A stretch of DNA of 64,000 nucleotides. It comes from Asaia platycodi JCM 25414 (GTDB taxonomy: Bacteria > Pseudomonadota > Alphaproteobacteria > Acetobacterales > Acetobacteraceae). This document shows, piece after piece, positions 1 through 10,615 of the stretch. Under the pieces are notes generated by a model. The model did not search any database. It had not been told where the DNA came from and saw only the letters and a list, made by a program, of their open reading frames with translations. Both the position numbers and the translations under genes were made by a program. The stretch covers positions 186,001 to 250,000 of the forward strand of contig NZ_BAKW01000002.1 of the NCBI RefSeq assembly GCF_000614545.1. The letters run 5' to 3'. Each line of letters starts with the position of its first letter. Within the stretch, counting starts at the first letter, position 1.

Positions 1-624
1 GGCCGATCTGCGGATCATGGGCATTGAGCTGGGCAATGGCGCGATACAGATCCGACGTCGGGTGCTGGCTGCCAGCCGGGGCGTAGCTGCCGATAGGCGC
101 AGGACCGCGCAGGAGCAGCGGCACGTCGAGGCCAAGAGCGAGCGCGAAGCCGTCGGGGCGCGTCTTTTTGCCTGTGGCATTCTGACCGGGCAGGGCCGCG
201 ACCGCCCGGTTGAGCCAGCCGCTATCCAGACGGTGATCGGCACCGCTTTCGAGATAATCCTGAGCGTCGAAATGAGAGCGTGTGCGATAGGGCGCTGCCA
301 CGGCATGAACGGGCAGCATCTGCCTTGCCTATAGAGTTCATGCAGCCCGGCAAGCGCAGGATGCAGCCCGAAAAATCCACCGAGATCGAGCAGCCCGCCT
401 TCATGACCCGGTTCGGGCAGGAGCAGGTCGCAGCGCAGCGCCACAAGCCCGGAATCGCCATAGGGGGTAACGGCGGCCATACCATCCAGCGCGCCGCGCA
501 GAAGAATCACAACCAGACGCGGGTCTTGCGCGCCGGATGAGGGGGCAGCAAGGGCGAGGGACGCCCGACCGAGCGACCAGCTTGATGTGAGCCCGAGCAG
601 AGCTGAGCGACGGGAGAGCATCAT
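1..624 (-). CDS. DUF1501 family protein, C-terminus beyond the left edge
   Basis: Member of the DUF1501 family, whose proteins are exported by Tat and usually encoded beside a DUF1800 protein, as here. The start MMLSRRSALLG carries a Tat-like double arginine followed by a hydrophobic stretch and an Ala-rich cleavage region. Then come VVILLRGALDGMAAV and, after the break, DAQDYLESG and TRPDGFALALGLDVP, typical of the family. The reading frame breaks near 325; one added base joins LHELYRQG to QMLPVHAVAAPY. The start lies 3 nt after the stop of the DUF1800 gene, so the two are translationally coupled. The biochemical role of the family is not established. The gene runs off the window, so its C-terminus is not seen. 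Confidence 0.85.
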   Translation of the reverse strand, partial: MMLSRRSALLGLTSSWSLGRASLALAAPSSGAQDPRLVVILLRGALDGMAAVTPYGDSGLVALRCDLLLPEPGHEGGLLDLGGFFGLHPALAGLHELYRQGRCCPFMPWQRPIAHALISTLRIISKAVPITVWIAAGSTGRSRPCPVRMPQAKRRAPTASRSLLASTCRCSCAVLRLSAATPRLAASTRRRICIAPLPSSMPMIRRSA

Positions 625-627
625 GAC

Positions 628-1944
628 TTAGCGCCTCTGAAATTCGGGGGAGGAAAACAGAAGGGTCAGGGCGTCCTGACGGCTGCCTGCGTGGTGCATG
701 GCCAGTTGGGTTTCGGAGCGCAGCGAGGCACCGAGCGCGGCATGAGCGATCGTCATAGGGTCGCGGTCGCGCAGCGTGGCGGCATAGCGATACGCCCAGT
801 CGGTGCGGGCAAGCAGATCGGCCGGGGCTGACCATTCTGCTGCGCAATCGCTCCAGCCATTGGGCATGGGGGCGGTCCACAAAGGCTGGCCCAGCGCCGC
901 GCATCCATTGATCAAAAGGCGAGCGGGGCTATGCGGCGCGTCTGGCGGAATATCTGTGGGCATTGCGCCAGACGCGCGCAGGGTTGCCACTACAAATTCC
1001 ATGGGCGAGCGCAGCTTGCCCTTGGTGGCGCCGGGTGAGGCAGCGCCGGGAAGATCGATCAGGGCCAGAGAAGCGGCGCGCAGATTGCCCTGCGTTCGGC
1101 TCAGTGCGTCGAAAACAGGAACCACCTGGGCGGGTGAGGGGGTATCCGTCAGGAAATGCCTCACCATCTGCGTGGCGATATGACGATAGGTGGCCGGATG
1201 GGTGCCCAGAAATGTCAGCGCTGCCACGCCGCCTTCTTCTCCTTCGGGAAAACGCTGCACAAGGAGCGTTTTTTCGCCGGGCTGATGGGCGCGTTGTGTG
1301 AAATGGAAGCCGGGGCGCGCGGCCTTCATATCCACGCTCCACCCTGTCAGGATCGCGGCGAAAGAGGTGACATCGCTTTGGCTGTATCCCGCAGCGGGTG
1401 AGAGCGTATGCAGTTCGAGACATTCACGGGCCAGATTTTCATTCAACCCGCGATGCTGGCGTAGTCCGGCAGGGCTGTCCGGTCCGACCGAGCCGGTATT
1501 GTCCAGATAGAGAAGCATGGCGGGGTGGCGCATGACGGCCATGAGCATATCGACGAAACGCCCCGTGACATGGGGCCTGATGGCCTCGCGCATATAGGCG
1601 CCTGCAACGCCCTTCACGCGGTCCTGCTTCTGGCTGACCGTGAAATGGTTGCACCAGAACCAGGCCAGTCGATCACGGAAAGGCTGCTGCGTTGAGAGAA
1701 GCGCTGCGCTCTGGGTCGCGAGTTCTGCCTGAAGGATGGGCTTGACCAGAGGGTTGCCGCGCAGCTTGCCCTCGCGCTGCGTGCGCAGGGCAATCAGCCC
1801 ATCGGCGCAGTCGCCCACCCCGACGAAAAGGGTTGGATCGTCAGGGCCGAGTTGCTCTGCCAGCCACTCCCGCCATGGTGTGGTGCGTGTCTCGCCAAAG
1901 CGCGCGCCCCAGCCGAAACGGTTCTCGACCTGAATGCTCTGCAT
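628..1944 (-). CDS. DUF1800 family protein
   Basis: A 438-residue DUF1800 protein. Recognisable segments are FRDRLAWFWCNHFTVS near residue 110, HPAMLLYLDN near 165, NENLARECLELHTL near 190 and MVRHFLTDTPS near 265, all in the expected family order. There is no obvious signal peptide. It is the first gene of a two-gene unit with the Tat-type DUF1501 protein directly downstream. DUF1800 and DUF1501 pairs are widespread, but their reaction is unknown. The ATG at 1944 is the only sensible start before the conserved region. The reading frame is intact, unlike that of its partner. Confidence 0.9.
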   Translation of the reverse strand: MQSIQVENRFGWGARFGETRTTPWREWLAEQLGPDDPTLFVGVGDCADGLIALRTQREGKLRGNPLVKPILQAELATQSAALLSTQQPFRDRLAWFWCNHFTVSQKQDRVKGVAGAYMREAIRPHVTGRFVDMLMAVMRHPAMLLYLDNTGSVGPDSPAGLRQHRGLNENLARECLELHTLSPAAGYSQSDVTSFAAILTGWSVDMKAARPGFHFTQRAHQPGEKTLLVQRFPEGEEGGVAALTFLGTHPATYRHIATQMVRHFLTDTPSPAQVVPVFDALSRTQGNLRAASLALIDLPGAASPGATKGKLRSPMEFVVATLRASGAMPTDIPPDAPHSPARLLINGCAALGQPLWTAPMPNGWSDCAAEWSAPADLLARTDWAYRYAATLRDRDPMTIAHAALGASLRSETQLAMHHAGSRQDALTLLFSSPEFQRR

Positions 1945-2161
1945 GAGGCCTCCGCGAGGGCGTCTTCGCTTGAGAATTGATTATGTCAAACGATGTCTCG
2001 ATTTACGGCGTGTTTTGTGGCGAAAAGACAGCGATGATGTAACGGCGCGATGCAGCCTTGCGCCGGCCTGTTGGCCTGAGTGCTTGCCCGACCTGTTTTC
2101 AAAACGTGCCTGAGCCGCTATGGCTCAGCACGGCACCCGGAAACGATGATGGAGGAATGAC

Positions 2162-2791
2162 ATGACGACCGTAGCAAGACGTGGCGTCTGTCTCGTGATT
2201 TCCGCGCCATCCGGTGCGGGTAAATCCACCATTGCCAACGCCCTGCGCGCCGGGGATTCCAGCCTTGTGCATTCCGTGTCGGTCACTACCCGCGCTCCGC
2301 GCCCGGGTGAGAAGGAAGGCGTGCATTATTATTTCCGCTCGCTGGAGGAATTCCGCGCTATGGCGGAAAATGGCGAACTGCTCGAATGGGCCGAAGTTTT
2401 CGGGCGTGGCTATGGCACACCGCGTGCGCCTGTCGAGGCGGCGCTGGCCAGCGGGCGTGACATGGTGTTCGATATTGACTGGCAAGGCCATCGCCTGCTG
2501 CGCGATGCGCTTCCGGATGACGTGGTGAGCCTGTTCGTTCTGCCGCCTTCGATGAAGGAGCTCGATCGCCGTCTACGCTCGCGCGCCTCGGATGATGCGG
2601 CAGAGATCGACAAGCGCATGGGGGCGGCACTGGCGGAAATCTCGCATTGGAGCGAGTTCGATCACGTGATCATCAATGAAGAACTCGATCGTGCCGTGCG
2701 CGAGGCGCAGTCTATTCTCGTTGCTGCCCGTCTGCGCACCAGACGCCAGCACGGTCTGGCCGCGCTGATGAAGGAATACGAGGCACATTGA
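2162..2791 (+). CDS. gmk: guanylate kinase
   Basis: Guanylate kinase, which converts GMP and ATP to GDP and ADP in the cytosol, an essential step of GTP supply. The 209-residue protein has the P-loop SAPSGAGKST near residue 15, the GMP-binding stretch SVTTRAPRPGEKEGVHY, the FDIDWQG segment and the LID region RLRSRASDD. Length matches the family. A good ribosome-binding site (GGAGG) lies 6 nt before the ATG. It appears to be transcribed alone; the 217 bases upstream back onto the divergent DUF1800 gene and hold nothing else I recognise. Confidence 0.97.
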   Translation: MTTVARRGVCLVISAPSGAGKSTIANALRAGDSSLVHSVSVTTRAPRPGEKEGVHYYFRSLEEFRAMAENGELLEWAEVFGRGYGTPRAPVEAALASGRDMVFDIDWQGHRLLRDALPDDVVSLFVLPPSMKELDRRLRSRASDDAAEIDKRMGAALAEISHWSEFDHVIINEELDRAVREAQSILVAARLRTRRQHGLAALMKEYEAH

Positions 2792-2979
2792 GACCTCGAT
2801 AGCGGACGCGTAGGACATTGCCGGTCGGGAAGAGACCGGTCGGTTGCGGCCAGTGCCTAAAAGATGATCTGACAACACCAATAATATTGAAAATAGTTCA
2901 TGTTCGGGGCTGCGCCTGTGTCCGCAACGCGGATGGGGACCGCTTCGCCTGAGTGTAGTGCAAGGAGCATGATATCACG

Positions 2980-4286
2980 ATGACTGGCGCCGATCAGGAA
3001 ACCGCCGCGCTTTCCTCCGTTCAGCCGGAGGCCGTGCCTCGACCAGGCTTGTTTAAGGCTGTAGGGCAGGTTGCGAGCGGCAACATGCTCGAAATGTACG
3101 ATTTCATGGTCTTCGGCTATTACGCTGGTGATATCGGCAAGGCGTTCTTTCCCTCGGGTAACGCGCAGGCCGAGCTGATGTCGTCTTTTGCGACATTCGG
3201 GGCTGGATTTTTGATGCGTCCCCTTGGGGCCCTGGTTCTCGGGGCTTATGTCGATCGCATTGGACGACGCAAGGGCTGATTCTCACACTCACGCTCATGG
3301 CTATAGGGACCATGACGCTGGCATTGACGCCGGGATACGAGACGATCGGTATGATGGCGCCGATCCTCGTCCTGTTGGGACGGTTGATCCAGGGGTTCTC
3401 GGCAGGTGTGGAAGTCGGGTCGAGTTCCGTGTACCTGGCCGAAATCGCGACGAAGCAGAATCGCGGTCTCATAGTGGCTTTTCAGTCCGCGTCCATACAG
3501 CTTGCCGTTGTTGCTGCAGCAGCTATCGGGTTTGGTCTGACCTCATGGCTCGGCGGTGCAGTCATGTCTGCATGGGGCTGGCGCATACCGCTCTTCATCG
3601 GGTGTCTGATTGTGCCTGTTCTGGTTTTCTTGCGTCGCAATCTGCAGGAAACAGAAGCCTTCGAGTCCCAGACAAATCATCCGGATCTGCGTGAGGTCGT
3701 GAGAGCGCTGATCGCAAACTGGTATGTCGGTGGCATCGGGATTTTGACAGGCGTGATGAGCACAGTTTCGTTCTATGTGATCACCGCTTATTGCCCGGCC
3801 TTCGGCTCACGTATTCTGCATCTGAGTCGTCAAGATGCTTTGCTGGTCACACTTTGTGCCGGACTTACCAATTGTATTCTCGTCCCGGTATTTGGTCTTG
3901 TTTCGGACAGGATCGGTCGCAAGAAGCTTCTGATCGGGGCAACATCTCTCGTTATATGTCTGGCGTGGCCTCTTATGCGCTGGCTCGTTGCGTCGCCGGA
4001 TTTCGGCAGGTTGCTGACGGTCGAGCTCGTACTCGCTGTGCTCTACAGCGCATATAATGGTGCTGCGATTGTCTGGTTGACCGAGATCGTGCCACCGCGC
4101 ATTCGTACAACCGGATTCTCTTTGGCGTATAGTTTCGCCACCTGTATTGGCGGGTTCAGTCCCGCCATATGCACGTGGCTCATCAACCAGACGCAAGATC
4201 GCGCCATGCCCGCTCTCTGGCTCATCGTTGCAGCCTGTTGCGGACTGGTTGCTGCCTGCGTTTCGCGCCCTTATCAGAAGGAATAA
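2980..4286 (+). CDS. MHS-family proton symporter, copy 1 (frame-broken)
   Basis: Major facilitator of the metabolite:H+ symporter type (KgtP/ShiA/citrate-proton symporter relatives), a 12-helix inner-membrane importer of an organic acid or similar solute. Visible are the N-terminal [19 protein letters not shown], the loop motif DRIGRRKG between helices 2 and 3, and [17 protein letters not shown]. It is closely similar along its whole length to the next gene, so the two are a tandem duplication. The frame breaks near 3276, where the second copy has an extra base; restoring it gives about 435 residues. AAGGAG precedes the ATG. The substrate cannot be read from the sequence. Confidence 0.88.
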
Positions 4287-4299
4287 TGAACAGTAAATG

Positions 4300-4325
4300 A
4301 CGTGAACATTATCGAAAGTTCACGT
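4300..4325 (+). terminator. short inverted repeat between the two transporter copies
   Basis: ACGTGAAC and GTTCACGT form a perfect 8-bp stem around a 10-base loop, followed by a short T/A-rich stretch. It starts 14 bases after the stop of copy 1. It could be a weak terminator or attenuator between the duplicated transporter genes, or an operator for copy 2. The T-tract is poor. Confidence 0.35.
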
Positions 4326-4423
4326 TTAAATGAATTCTTCTTGTTTCTTTATTGGTGTCATCCGCCTCGGGAACGTGCAGAACATGTCTGCCTACCAGCC
4401 TGCGAAGAGCAAGGGGCGGCAAC

Positions 4424-5761
4424 ATGATAAGTATAGGTACGGCAATCGAAGATATTGCTGATCCCAAAACGACTGAGCTGACTACCTCTGCACCTGCCAC
4501 CATGCGTGAACGCATAAAGGCTATTGGACAGGTTGCCAGTGGCAATATGCTTGAGATGTATGACTTTATGGTATTCGGCTACTACGCCGCTGCCATAGGC
4601 GCTGCATTTTTTCCGTCCAAAGATCCCCAGGCCGAGTTGCTTTTGTCTTTTGCAACGTTCGGCGCAGGTTTTCTCATGAGGCCGCTCGGAGCGCTTATTC
4701 TTGGAGCGTATGTCGATCGTATCGGACGTCGCAAAGGCTTGATCCTGACGCTGGCTCTCATGTCTATCGGTACGGCGACTCTTGCTCTGACCCCGGATTA
4801 TAGTCGGATCGGTCTGCTTGCGCCGCTTCTTGTTCTGTGTGGTCGCCTGCTTCAGGGTTTTTCGGCTGGGGTGGAGCTTGGTTCGACTTCTGTCTATCTC
4901 GCCGAGATTGCAACAGAGAAGACCAAGGGTTTCATCGTTGCCTTTCAGTCGGCTTCCCAACAGGTCGCTGTTGCAGGTGCTGCTTTGCTTGGCGTGGTGC
5001 TCACGAGCACACTCGATACCCAGAAAATGTCGGCATGGGGATGGCGCATTCCCCTTATTCTGGGCTGCCTGATCGTGCCTGTATTGTTTTTTCTCAGACG
5101 TAACCTGCAGGAAACCGACAGTTTTCGCACGACCCACGCGCCACCGCATTTCAGCGAGGTTATCCGCACCTTGTGTGCCGAGTGGCGGATTGTGGGCACA
5201 GGTATTCTGACTGTCCTGATGACGACAACCTCGTTTTACGTCATCACAGCCTATACGCCCTCTTTCGGTACGCGCGTCCTGCATCTCGCCAGTCGTGACA
5301 GTCTGACCGTCACCTTATGCGTCGGTCTGACCAATCTTGTTCTTCTGCCTTTGTTCGGTGCCTTGTCGGATAAAATCGGACGCCGGAGATTGCTTATCGG
5401 CTCGACCCTTCTTGCTCTGGTCTCGGCCTGGCCGATGATGAACTGGCTGGTTTCAGCTCCCAGTTTCAGCCGTCTGCTTGTCGTGGAATTGGCTCTCGCT
5501 GTTATCTATAGCGCTTATAATGGCGCTGCTGTGGTCTGGTTGACCGAAATCGTTCCGCCGCGGATACGGACGACCGGTTTCTCGTTCGCTTACAGTCTTG
5601 CAACCTGCATTGGCGGGTTCACACCCACCATATGCACATGGCTGATTCATGTAACGGGTGATCGTGCCATACCCGGTGCATGGCTATCTTTGGCTGCACT
5701 CTGCGGATTACTCGCGGCCTTGATCGCACGACCCTACGCGCAGCGGGTTAAATCGACATGA
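4424..5761 (+). CDS. MHS-family proton symporter, copy 2
   Basis: Intact 445-residue tandem paralogue of the preceding transporter. It has [20 protein letters not shown], the helix 2-3 loop [26 protein letters not shown] and the second-half loop DKIGRRRLLIG. I chose the ATG at 4424 because the alternative TTG at 4352 adds a poorly conserved 24-residue leader. Its stop overlaps the start of the downstream porin by 4 bases (ATGA). A proton-driven inner-membrane importer coupled to an outer-membrane porin suggests the pair takes up one anionic or organic-acid substrate. Its identity is not evident. Confidence 0.92.
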   Translation: MISIGTAIEDIADPKTTELTTSAPATMRERIKAIGQVASGNMLEMYDFMVFGYYAAAIGAAFFPSKDPQAELLLSFATFGAGFLMRPLGALILGAYVDRIGRRKGLILTLALMSIGTATLALTPDYSRIGLLAPLLVLCGRLLQGFSAGVELGSTSVYLAEIATEKTKGFIVAFQSASQQVAVAGAALLGVVLTSTLDTQKMSAWGWRIPLILGCLIVPVLFFLRRNLQETDSFRTTHAPPHFSEVIRTLCAEWRIVGTGILTVLMTTTSFYVITAYTPSFGTRVLHLASRDSLTVTLCVGLTNLVLLPLFGALSDKIGRRRLLIGSTLLALVSAWPMMNWLVSAPSFSRLLVVELALAVIYSAYNGAAVVWLTEIVPPRIRTTGFSFAYSLATCIGGFTPTICTWLIHVTGDRAIPGAWLSLAALCGLLAALIARPYAQRVKST

Positions 5762-7526
5762 AATCAACAATCGGTGGAGAGGAAGAGCATGCGGGTCGGC
5801 TGCTTAGAGGAGGGTTCTCTTTTGCCCTGCTCTTTTTCTCGACATTCCTGACGTCACAGGCGCATGCCGCAATTAAAAAGACGGATGTAAATTTCGAGAC
5901 GCTTGCAACACTGGTCAAGGCACAGGCACAGCAAATCAAGGAGTTGCAGGCGCGTCTTTCTGCTCTTGAGGGGAAAAAAGGGTATAAATCGGGAGCTAAA
6001 ACGGTTTCTGTTGCCGCAGTTAGTCGAAGTGTCCCTCCGCAGACGTATGCCCCCCCAAACGGCGACCTCCGTCAAAGGCAAGTTCATACTGGGTCGACTC
6101 CCAGCAATGCGCCTCCAGCCCCTGTGCGCCTAGCTTCAGCATCCAGTCAGGCGGAGGCGGCAGGTTTTGCAACGATCCCTCTGTCAGATACGCCTCCCGG
6201 GAGCAGTGGGGCGAGCAACGGGAGCAGTTCGCGTTCTCCTGAGACGGCGGCCTCACCAGGCAGCTGGGGCGCGGTTTCCTCCATTCCGCTCAATTCCTCA
6301 CCGGCCTTGGGCGTTGACTCGTCGATTCCCTATGCAGGGCGAACAACTCATATGGGTGGGCTCGTTCTTAAATGGGGCAAGGGCCTGCCGGAGTTCATGA
6401 CGCCGGATAAGCAATATGCTTTCCGGATAAGAGGACGAATCCTCACTGATTACGGCGCAGCATTCGGGTCGCGGTTTCACGACCAGAACGTTTCCCGCAC
6501 CAGTCTGCGCGCCGTGCGTCTTGGGGTAGAGGGGCGTGCGCGCCAGCTCTCCTGGGTGTTCGAAGGAGATTATTCCAACAACGAAGTGTCGGTTGTGAGT
6601 GCCTATGCGACCTGGAGTGACCGTATGGCCCGCCATATGGTCGAATATACTCTAGGCAATAAATTCAATGACCGTGGCTTTGATGGCTCAACAGGCTCGG
6701 CAGAAACGGTATTTCTCGACCGGGATCTGGTGGCGACGGCCATTTTGCCCGTCAAAGGGTGGTATGGTCTGGGCGGTACGTTCAAGATCTATGGTGATGG
6801 CTGGCATGTTTCGACCCAGATCACAGGTAACGATGTCAACGCATCGAATATCTCCAATAATCTGCGTGATGACCTGACTTACGCATTCCGTTCGCACTGG
6901 ATACCATGGCGCAGCAAGGATGCGCTGATTCATCTGGGAGCCTGGGGATTTTACGAAGACGTCAAGCCGGGCGCGACGTTCTCCCAGAAGATCAGGATGC
7001 TGGCCCGAACAAATGATGCATTTGCGGCGCGTATCAATACACTTCCGATCGCTAGTTCTCTCGCTGGTGGCCTCGAAGCTTTTGGGATCTGGAAGACAGC
7101 CTGGGTGCTCGGAGAATACGGTGTGCGTGACATCGCCTTTCGCCGGACATATGGGACCACGGATTTCGGAACTCATCGTGGAACAGTTCAGGCAGCAAGT
7201 CTCCAGACAGGTATTTTTCTTACAGGAGAGACACCGAATTACTATGCTCTGACCGGGCAGTGGGCCTCACCAAGGGTACTCGATCCTGTGACGCGCGGTG
7301 GGCCGGGGGCATGGGAACTGGCCGTGCGTGGGGATTGCTCGACGGCTGGAAAATGCAGGGCGGAACGCGTGGGTGGTCAGCGACAGCAGGGGTAAACTGG
7401 TATCTGCTGGACTATATGCGCCTGATGCTCAACTACACACACGCTCATGTTGATAATCAGAAGGGGCCGTATATCGGCCCGACAGGCGGTAATATTGTAG
7501 GCATGCGCGCCGGGATTACCTTTTGA
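5758..7526 (+). CDS. OprP/OprO-like outer-membrane porin (frame-broken near the end)
   Basis: Porin of the phosphate/pyrophosphate-selective porin family. It has an N-terminal signal peptide ending SQAHA, then a coiled-coil segment (LVKAQAQQIKELQARLSALE), a Ser/Pro-rich spacer, and a beta-barrel from about residue 195, including RGRILTDYGAAFGS and RAVRLGVEGRARQLSWVFEG. Near 7330 the frame changes; one added base continues into GVNWYLLDYMRLMLNYTHAH and ends in Phe (GMRAGITF), as barrels do. The reconstructed protein is about 589 residues. It overlaps the upstream symporter gene by 4 bases. The family name does not prove phosphate as substrate. Confidence 0.88.
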
Positions 7527-7583
7527 TTTCGCTGCGCACGTTTCAGCTAGAGAATGCGCGCAACGCCCGGCACTCGACATGAC

Positions 7584-7613
7584 GGCATTCAGGATGACTG
7601 TATCCTGAATGCC
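7584..7613. terminator. bidirectional terminator, porin / sdhB
   Basis: A perfect 12-bp inverted repeat (GGCATTCAGGAT / ATCCTGAATGCC) with a 6-base loop lies between the convergent porin and sdhB genes. It ends 7 bases before the sdhB stop and can serve both strands. Confidence 0.75.
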
Positions 7614-7619
7614 CTTGCG

Positions 7620-8399
7620 TTATTCCCGTTCGACCTGCAGTTTTTTGATGTTGGCGATGGCCTTGGCCGGGTTCAGACCCTTGGGGCAGGTCTGGGTACA
7701 GTTCATGATGGTGCGGCAGCCATAGAGCTTCATGGAATCATCCAAGGCTTCGAGACGCTCGCTCTTGTGGTCGTCGCGGCTATCCATGATCCAGCGATTG
7801 GCTGCCAGCAGTGTTGCAGGGCCGAGATAGCGGTCGCCATTCCACCAATAAGACGGGCAGGACGTGCTGCAGCAGAAGCACAGAATGCACTCCCACATGC
7901 CATCGAGCTTCTCGCGCTCTTCGACACTTTGCAGACGCTCGGTATCCGGCGGCGGCGGGGTATCGCTTTTCAGCCAGGGCTGGATTGATTCAAGCTGGGC
8001 ATAGGCGCCGTTCAGATTGGGTACCAGATCTTTCACCACCGGCATATGCGGCAGCGGATTGATCTTGACCGTGCCCTTGATCGAGCTGATGGGCTTAAGG
8101 CAGGCTAGTGTGTTTTCGCCATCGATATTCATGGCGCATGAGCCGCAGATCCCTTCGCGGCAGGAGCGGCGAAAGGTCAGCGACGCGTCGATATGATCCT
8201 TGATGTACAGCAGCGCGTCGAGCACCATCGGCCCGACCTTGTCGAGATCGAGCTCATAGCTGTCGAGGCTCGGGTTCGAGTCATCGTCGGGCGACCAGCG
8301 ATAGACCTGAAAAGTCGCCTTGTTCCTGGCACCGGCAGGAGCCGGATAGAACTTGCCGGGGCGGGTCGTGCTGTTTTTGGGCAGGCGGAGTTCAACCAT
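7620..8399 (-). CDS. sdhB: succinate dehydrogenase iron-sulfur subunit
   Basis: Iron-sulfur subunit of respiratory complex II, passing electrons from the flavin of SdhA to ubiquinone. The 259-residue protein has the [2Fe-2S] cysteines in [21 protein letters not shown], the [4Fe-4S] motif [12 protein letters not shown] and the [3Fe-4S] motif [11 protein letters not shown]. It is the last gene of sdhCDAB and starts 12 bases after sdhA. The frame is intact. With odhA and sucB-lpd in the same window it supports a complete oxidative TCA cycle. Confidence 0.97.
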   Translation of the reverse strand: MVELRLPKNSTTRPGKFYPAPAGARNKATFQVYRWSPDDDSNPSLDSYELDLDKVGPMVLDALLYIKDHIDASLTFRRSCREGICGSCAMNIDGENTLACLKPISSIKGTVKINPLPHMPVVKDLVPNLNGAYAQLESIQPWLKSDTPPPPDTERLQSVEEREKLDGMWECILCFCCSTSCPSYWWNGDRYLGPATLLAANRWIMDSRDDHKSERLEALDDSMKLYGCRTIMNCTQTCPKGLNPAKAIANIKKLQVERE

Positions 8400-8411
8400 G
8401 GTGAGGCTCCC

Positions 8412-10211
8412 TCAGTAAACACGTTTTTTGGGCGGAAAGACCTCGACGTCGTTTGTCAGGGTCTGCATCCGCACCGGCCGGTAGAGCAGGCTCACCGCAC
8501 CGTCCTTATCGAGATAGGAGACGGTATGTTTCATCCAGTGCTCGTCATCGCGCTCGGGATAATCGTCATGCGCATGGGCGCCACGCGTCTCGTGACGCGC
8601 ATGGGCGCTTTCAATCGTTACGGTCGCGTTGGCCAGAAGATTGGCAAATTCGAGCGCTTCCATCAGATCGCTGTTCCAGATGAGCGAGCGATCGGCCAGG
8701 CCCATATGCTGCGCGTCTTTCCAGAGTTCACGTATCTTGGCGCAGCCTCGGCGAGCGATTTCGTATTACGGAACACGGCAGCGTGGCTCTGCATGATGCG
8801 TTGCAGGCGTTCGCGCAGTTCGGCAACCGTGAACTTCCCCGAAGCTTCGCGTGTCTTGTCGAAAGCGTCGAGAATGGCCTCACTGGCATTTTTCGGCAGA
8901 GGCGGTATAGGCGTTGTCGGGTCGATGATTTCGGCAGCGCGTTTGCCGGCGGCACGACCGAACACGATCAGATCGAGCAGCGAGTTGGTGCCCAGTCGAT
9001 TGGCGCCATGCACAGACACGCAGGCCGCTTCACCAACAGCCATCAATCCCGGTACGACAGCTTCCGGGTTCTCATCTGTCGGGCGCAGAACCTCGCCATG
9101 CAGATTGGTCGGGACGCCACCCATATTGTAATGCACGGTCGGCAGCACCGGAGCAGGCTCTTTTGTGACATCCACCCCGGCGAAAATACGCGCGGTTTCG
9201 GAAATGCCGGGCAGACGTTGATGCAGCAGTTCGGGGCCGAGATGCTCCAGATGCAGCATGATATGGTCCTTTTTCGGACCACAGCCACGGCCTTCATTGA
9301 TTTCGATGGTCATGGCGCGCGAGACCACGTCACGCGAGGCCAGATCCTTCGCCGTCGGGGCATAGCGCTCCATGAAGCGTTCGCCTTCGGCATTGGTCAG
9401 ATAGCCGCCTTCACCACGACAGCCTCTGTCAGCAGACAGCCTGCGGGGAAAATGCCGGTAGGATGGAACTGCACGAATTCCATATCCTGAGTTGGCACAC
9501 CGGCGCGCATGGCCAGACCGCCACCATCGCCCGTGCAGGAATGAGCAGAGGTGCAGCTCTGGAAGGCACGGCCATAGCCACCTGTTGCCAGAACAACCAT
9601 CTTGGCGTTGAAGCGATGGATCGACCCGTCATCGAGCACCAGGCCACAATACCGCGACAGGCCCCATGCTCGTCCATGATCAGGTCGAGCACGTAATATT
9701 CGACAAAAAAATCGACGCGATGTTTCAGGCATTGCTGATAGAGCGTATGCAGAATGGCATGACCCGTGCGATCGGCTGCCGCACAGGCGCGGGCGACCGG
9801 GGCTTTACCATATTCGCTCATATGGCCGCCGAAGGGACGCTGATAGATCTTGCCGTCTTCGGTGCGCGAGAAGGGCACGCCGAAATGCTCAAGCTCCATC
9901 ACGGCGCTTTCGGCCTCGCGGCACATGAACTCGATCGCGTCCTGATCGCCCAGCCAGTCCGACCCCTTGACGGTGTCGTACATGTGCCAGCGCCAGTTAT
10001 CCTCGGACATGTTGCCCAGAGAGGCACCGATGCCCCCCTGTGCCGCCACCGTATGGCTGCGTGTCGGGAAAACCTTGGTGACGCAGGCGGTGCGCAGGCC
10101 TCCGGCACCCATGCCCAGCGTGGCGCGCAGACCCGAGCCCCCGGCACCGACCACCACGACATCATAGGCGTGATCGACGATGCGGTATTTCTTGGCGGAT
10201 TCCGCGCTCAT
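8412..10211 (-). CDS. sdhA: succinate dehydrogenase flavoprotein subunit (three frame breaks)
   Basis: Catalytic FAD subunit of succinate dehydrogenase. The FAD-binding [18 protein letters not shown] lies near residue 20. [17 protein letters not shown] holds the histidine that binds FAD covalently, and [20 protein letters not shown] and [18 protein letters not shown] follow. The frame is lost near 9632, 9422 and 8742; in each case one added base restores the family sequence (for example [13 protein letters not shown]). The full length is then about 600 residues, normal for SdhA. Its start overlaps sdhD by 4 bases. As sdhB, sdhC and sdhD are intact and the operon is complete, sequence error is likelier than a true pseudogene. 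Confidence 0.93.
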
Positions 10212-10615
10212 GAGTGGCCCTCCTTCGGGCGGGTAATCAGAATACGGGCGAGCGAGGCACAGCCGAGCGCCACGAAAAGAAGCGTGCTGAGGCGAATGAT
10301 CAGCCGCAGGCCGAAACGGCGCCAGCCGCGCGAATAATCGGAAGCCACGACTTCGAGCCCGAGCTGGGCGTGACGACCGGTCAGGGCGATCAGCAGGCCC
10401 AGAGGGGCAGCGTTTTGCACCCGACCTGCCCAGGTCAGAATGGACTCGCGGTCACGCCCGGCGAGACGCAGAAGCTGGGCGACCCCCCAGATCGTGAGCG
10501 GGCCGAGAAGGGCAGCGGAGACACGCTCGGCTGTCCAGTGTTCGGCACCATCGGCCAGGCCGCCCAGCCCCTTGGCGCGCGCAAGAGGTGTGCGCATGTC
10601 TGAAAGGCGGTTCAT
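10208..10615 (-). CDS. sdhD: succinate dehydrogenase membrane anchor subunit
   Basis: Small hydrophobic anchor of complex II (135 residues). It carries the amphipathic start [21 protein letters not shown], shared by alphaproteobacterial SdhD, and three predicted membrane helices. [13 protein letters not shown] matches the haem/quinone region, including the conserved H-x-Q-x-G-x-x-V pattern. Four-base overlaps with sdhC upstream and sdhA downstream indicate one translationally coupled operon. Confidence 0.92.
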   Translation of the reverse strand: MNRLSDMRTPLARAKGLGGLADGAEHWTAERVSAALLGPLTIWGVAQLLRLAGRDRESILTWAGRVQNAAPLGLLIALTGRHAQLGLEVVASDYSRGWRRFGLRLIIRLSTLLFVALGCASLARILITRPKEGHS

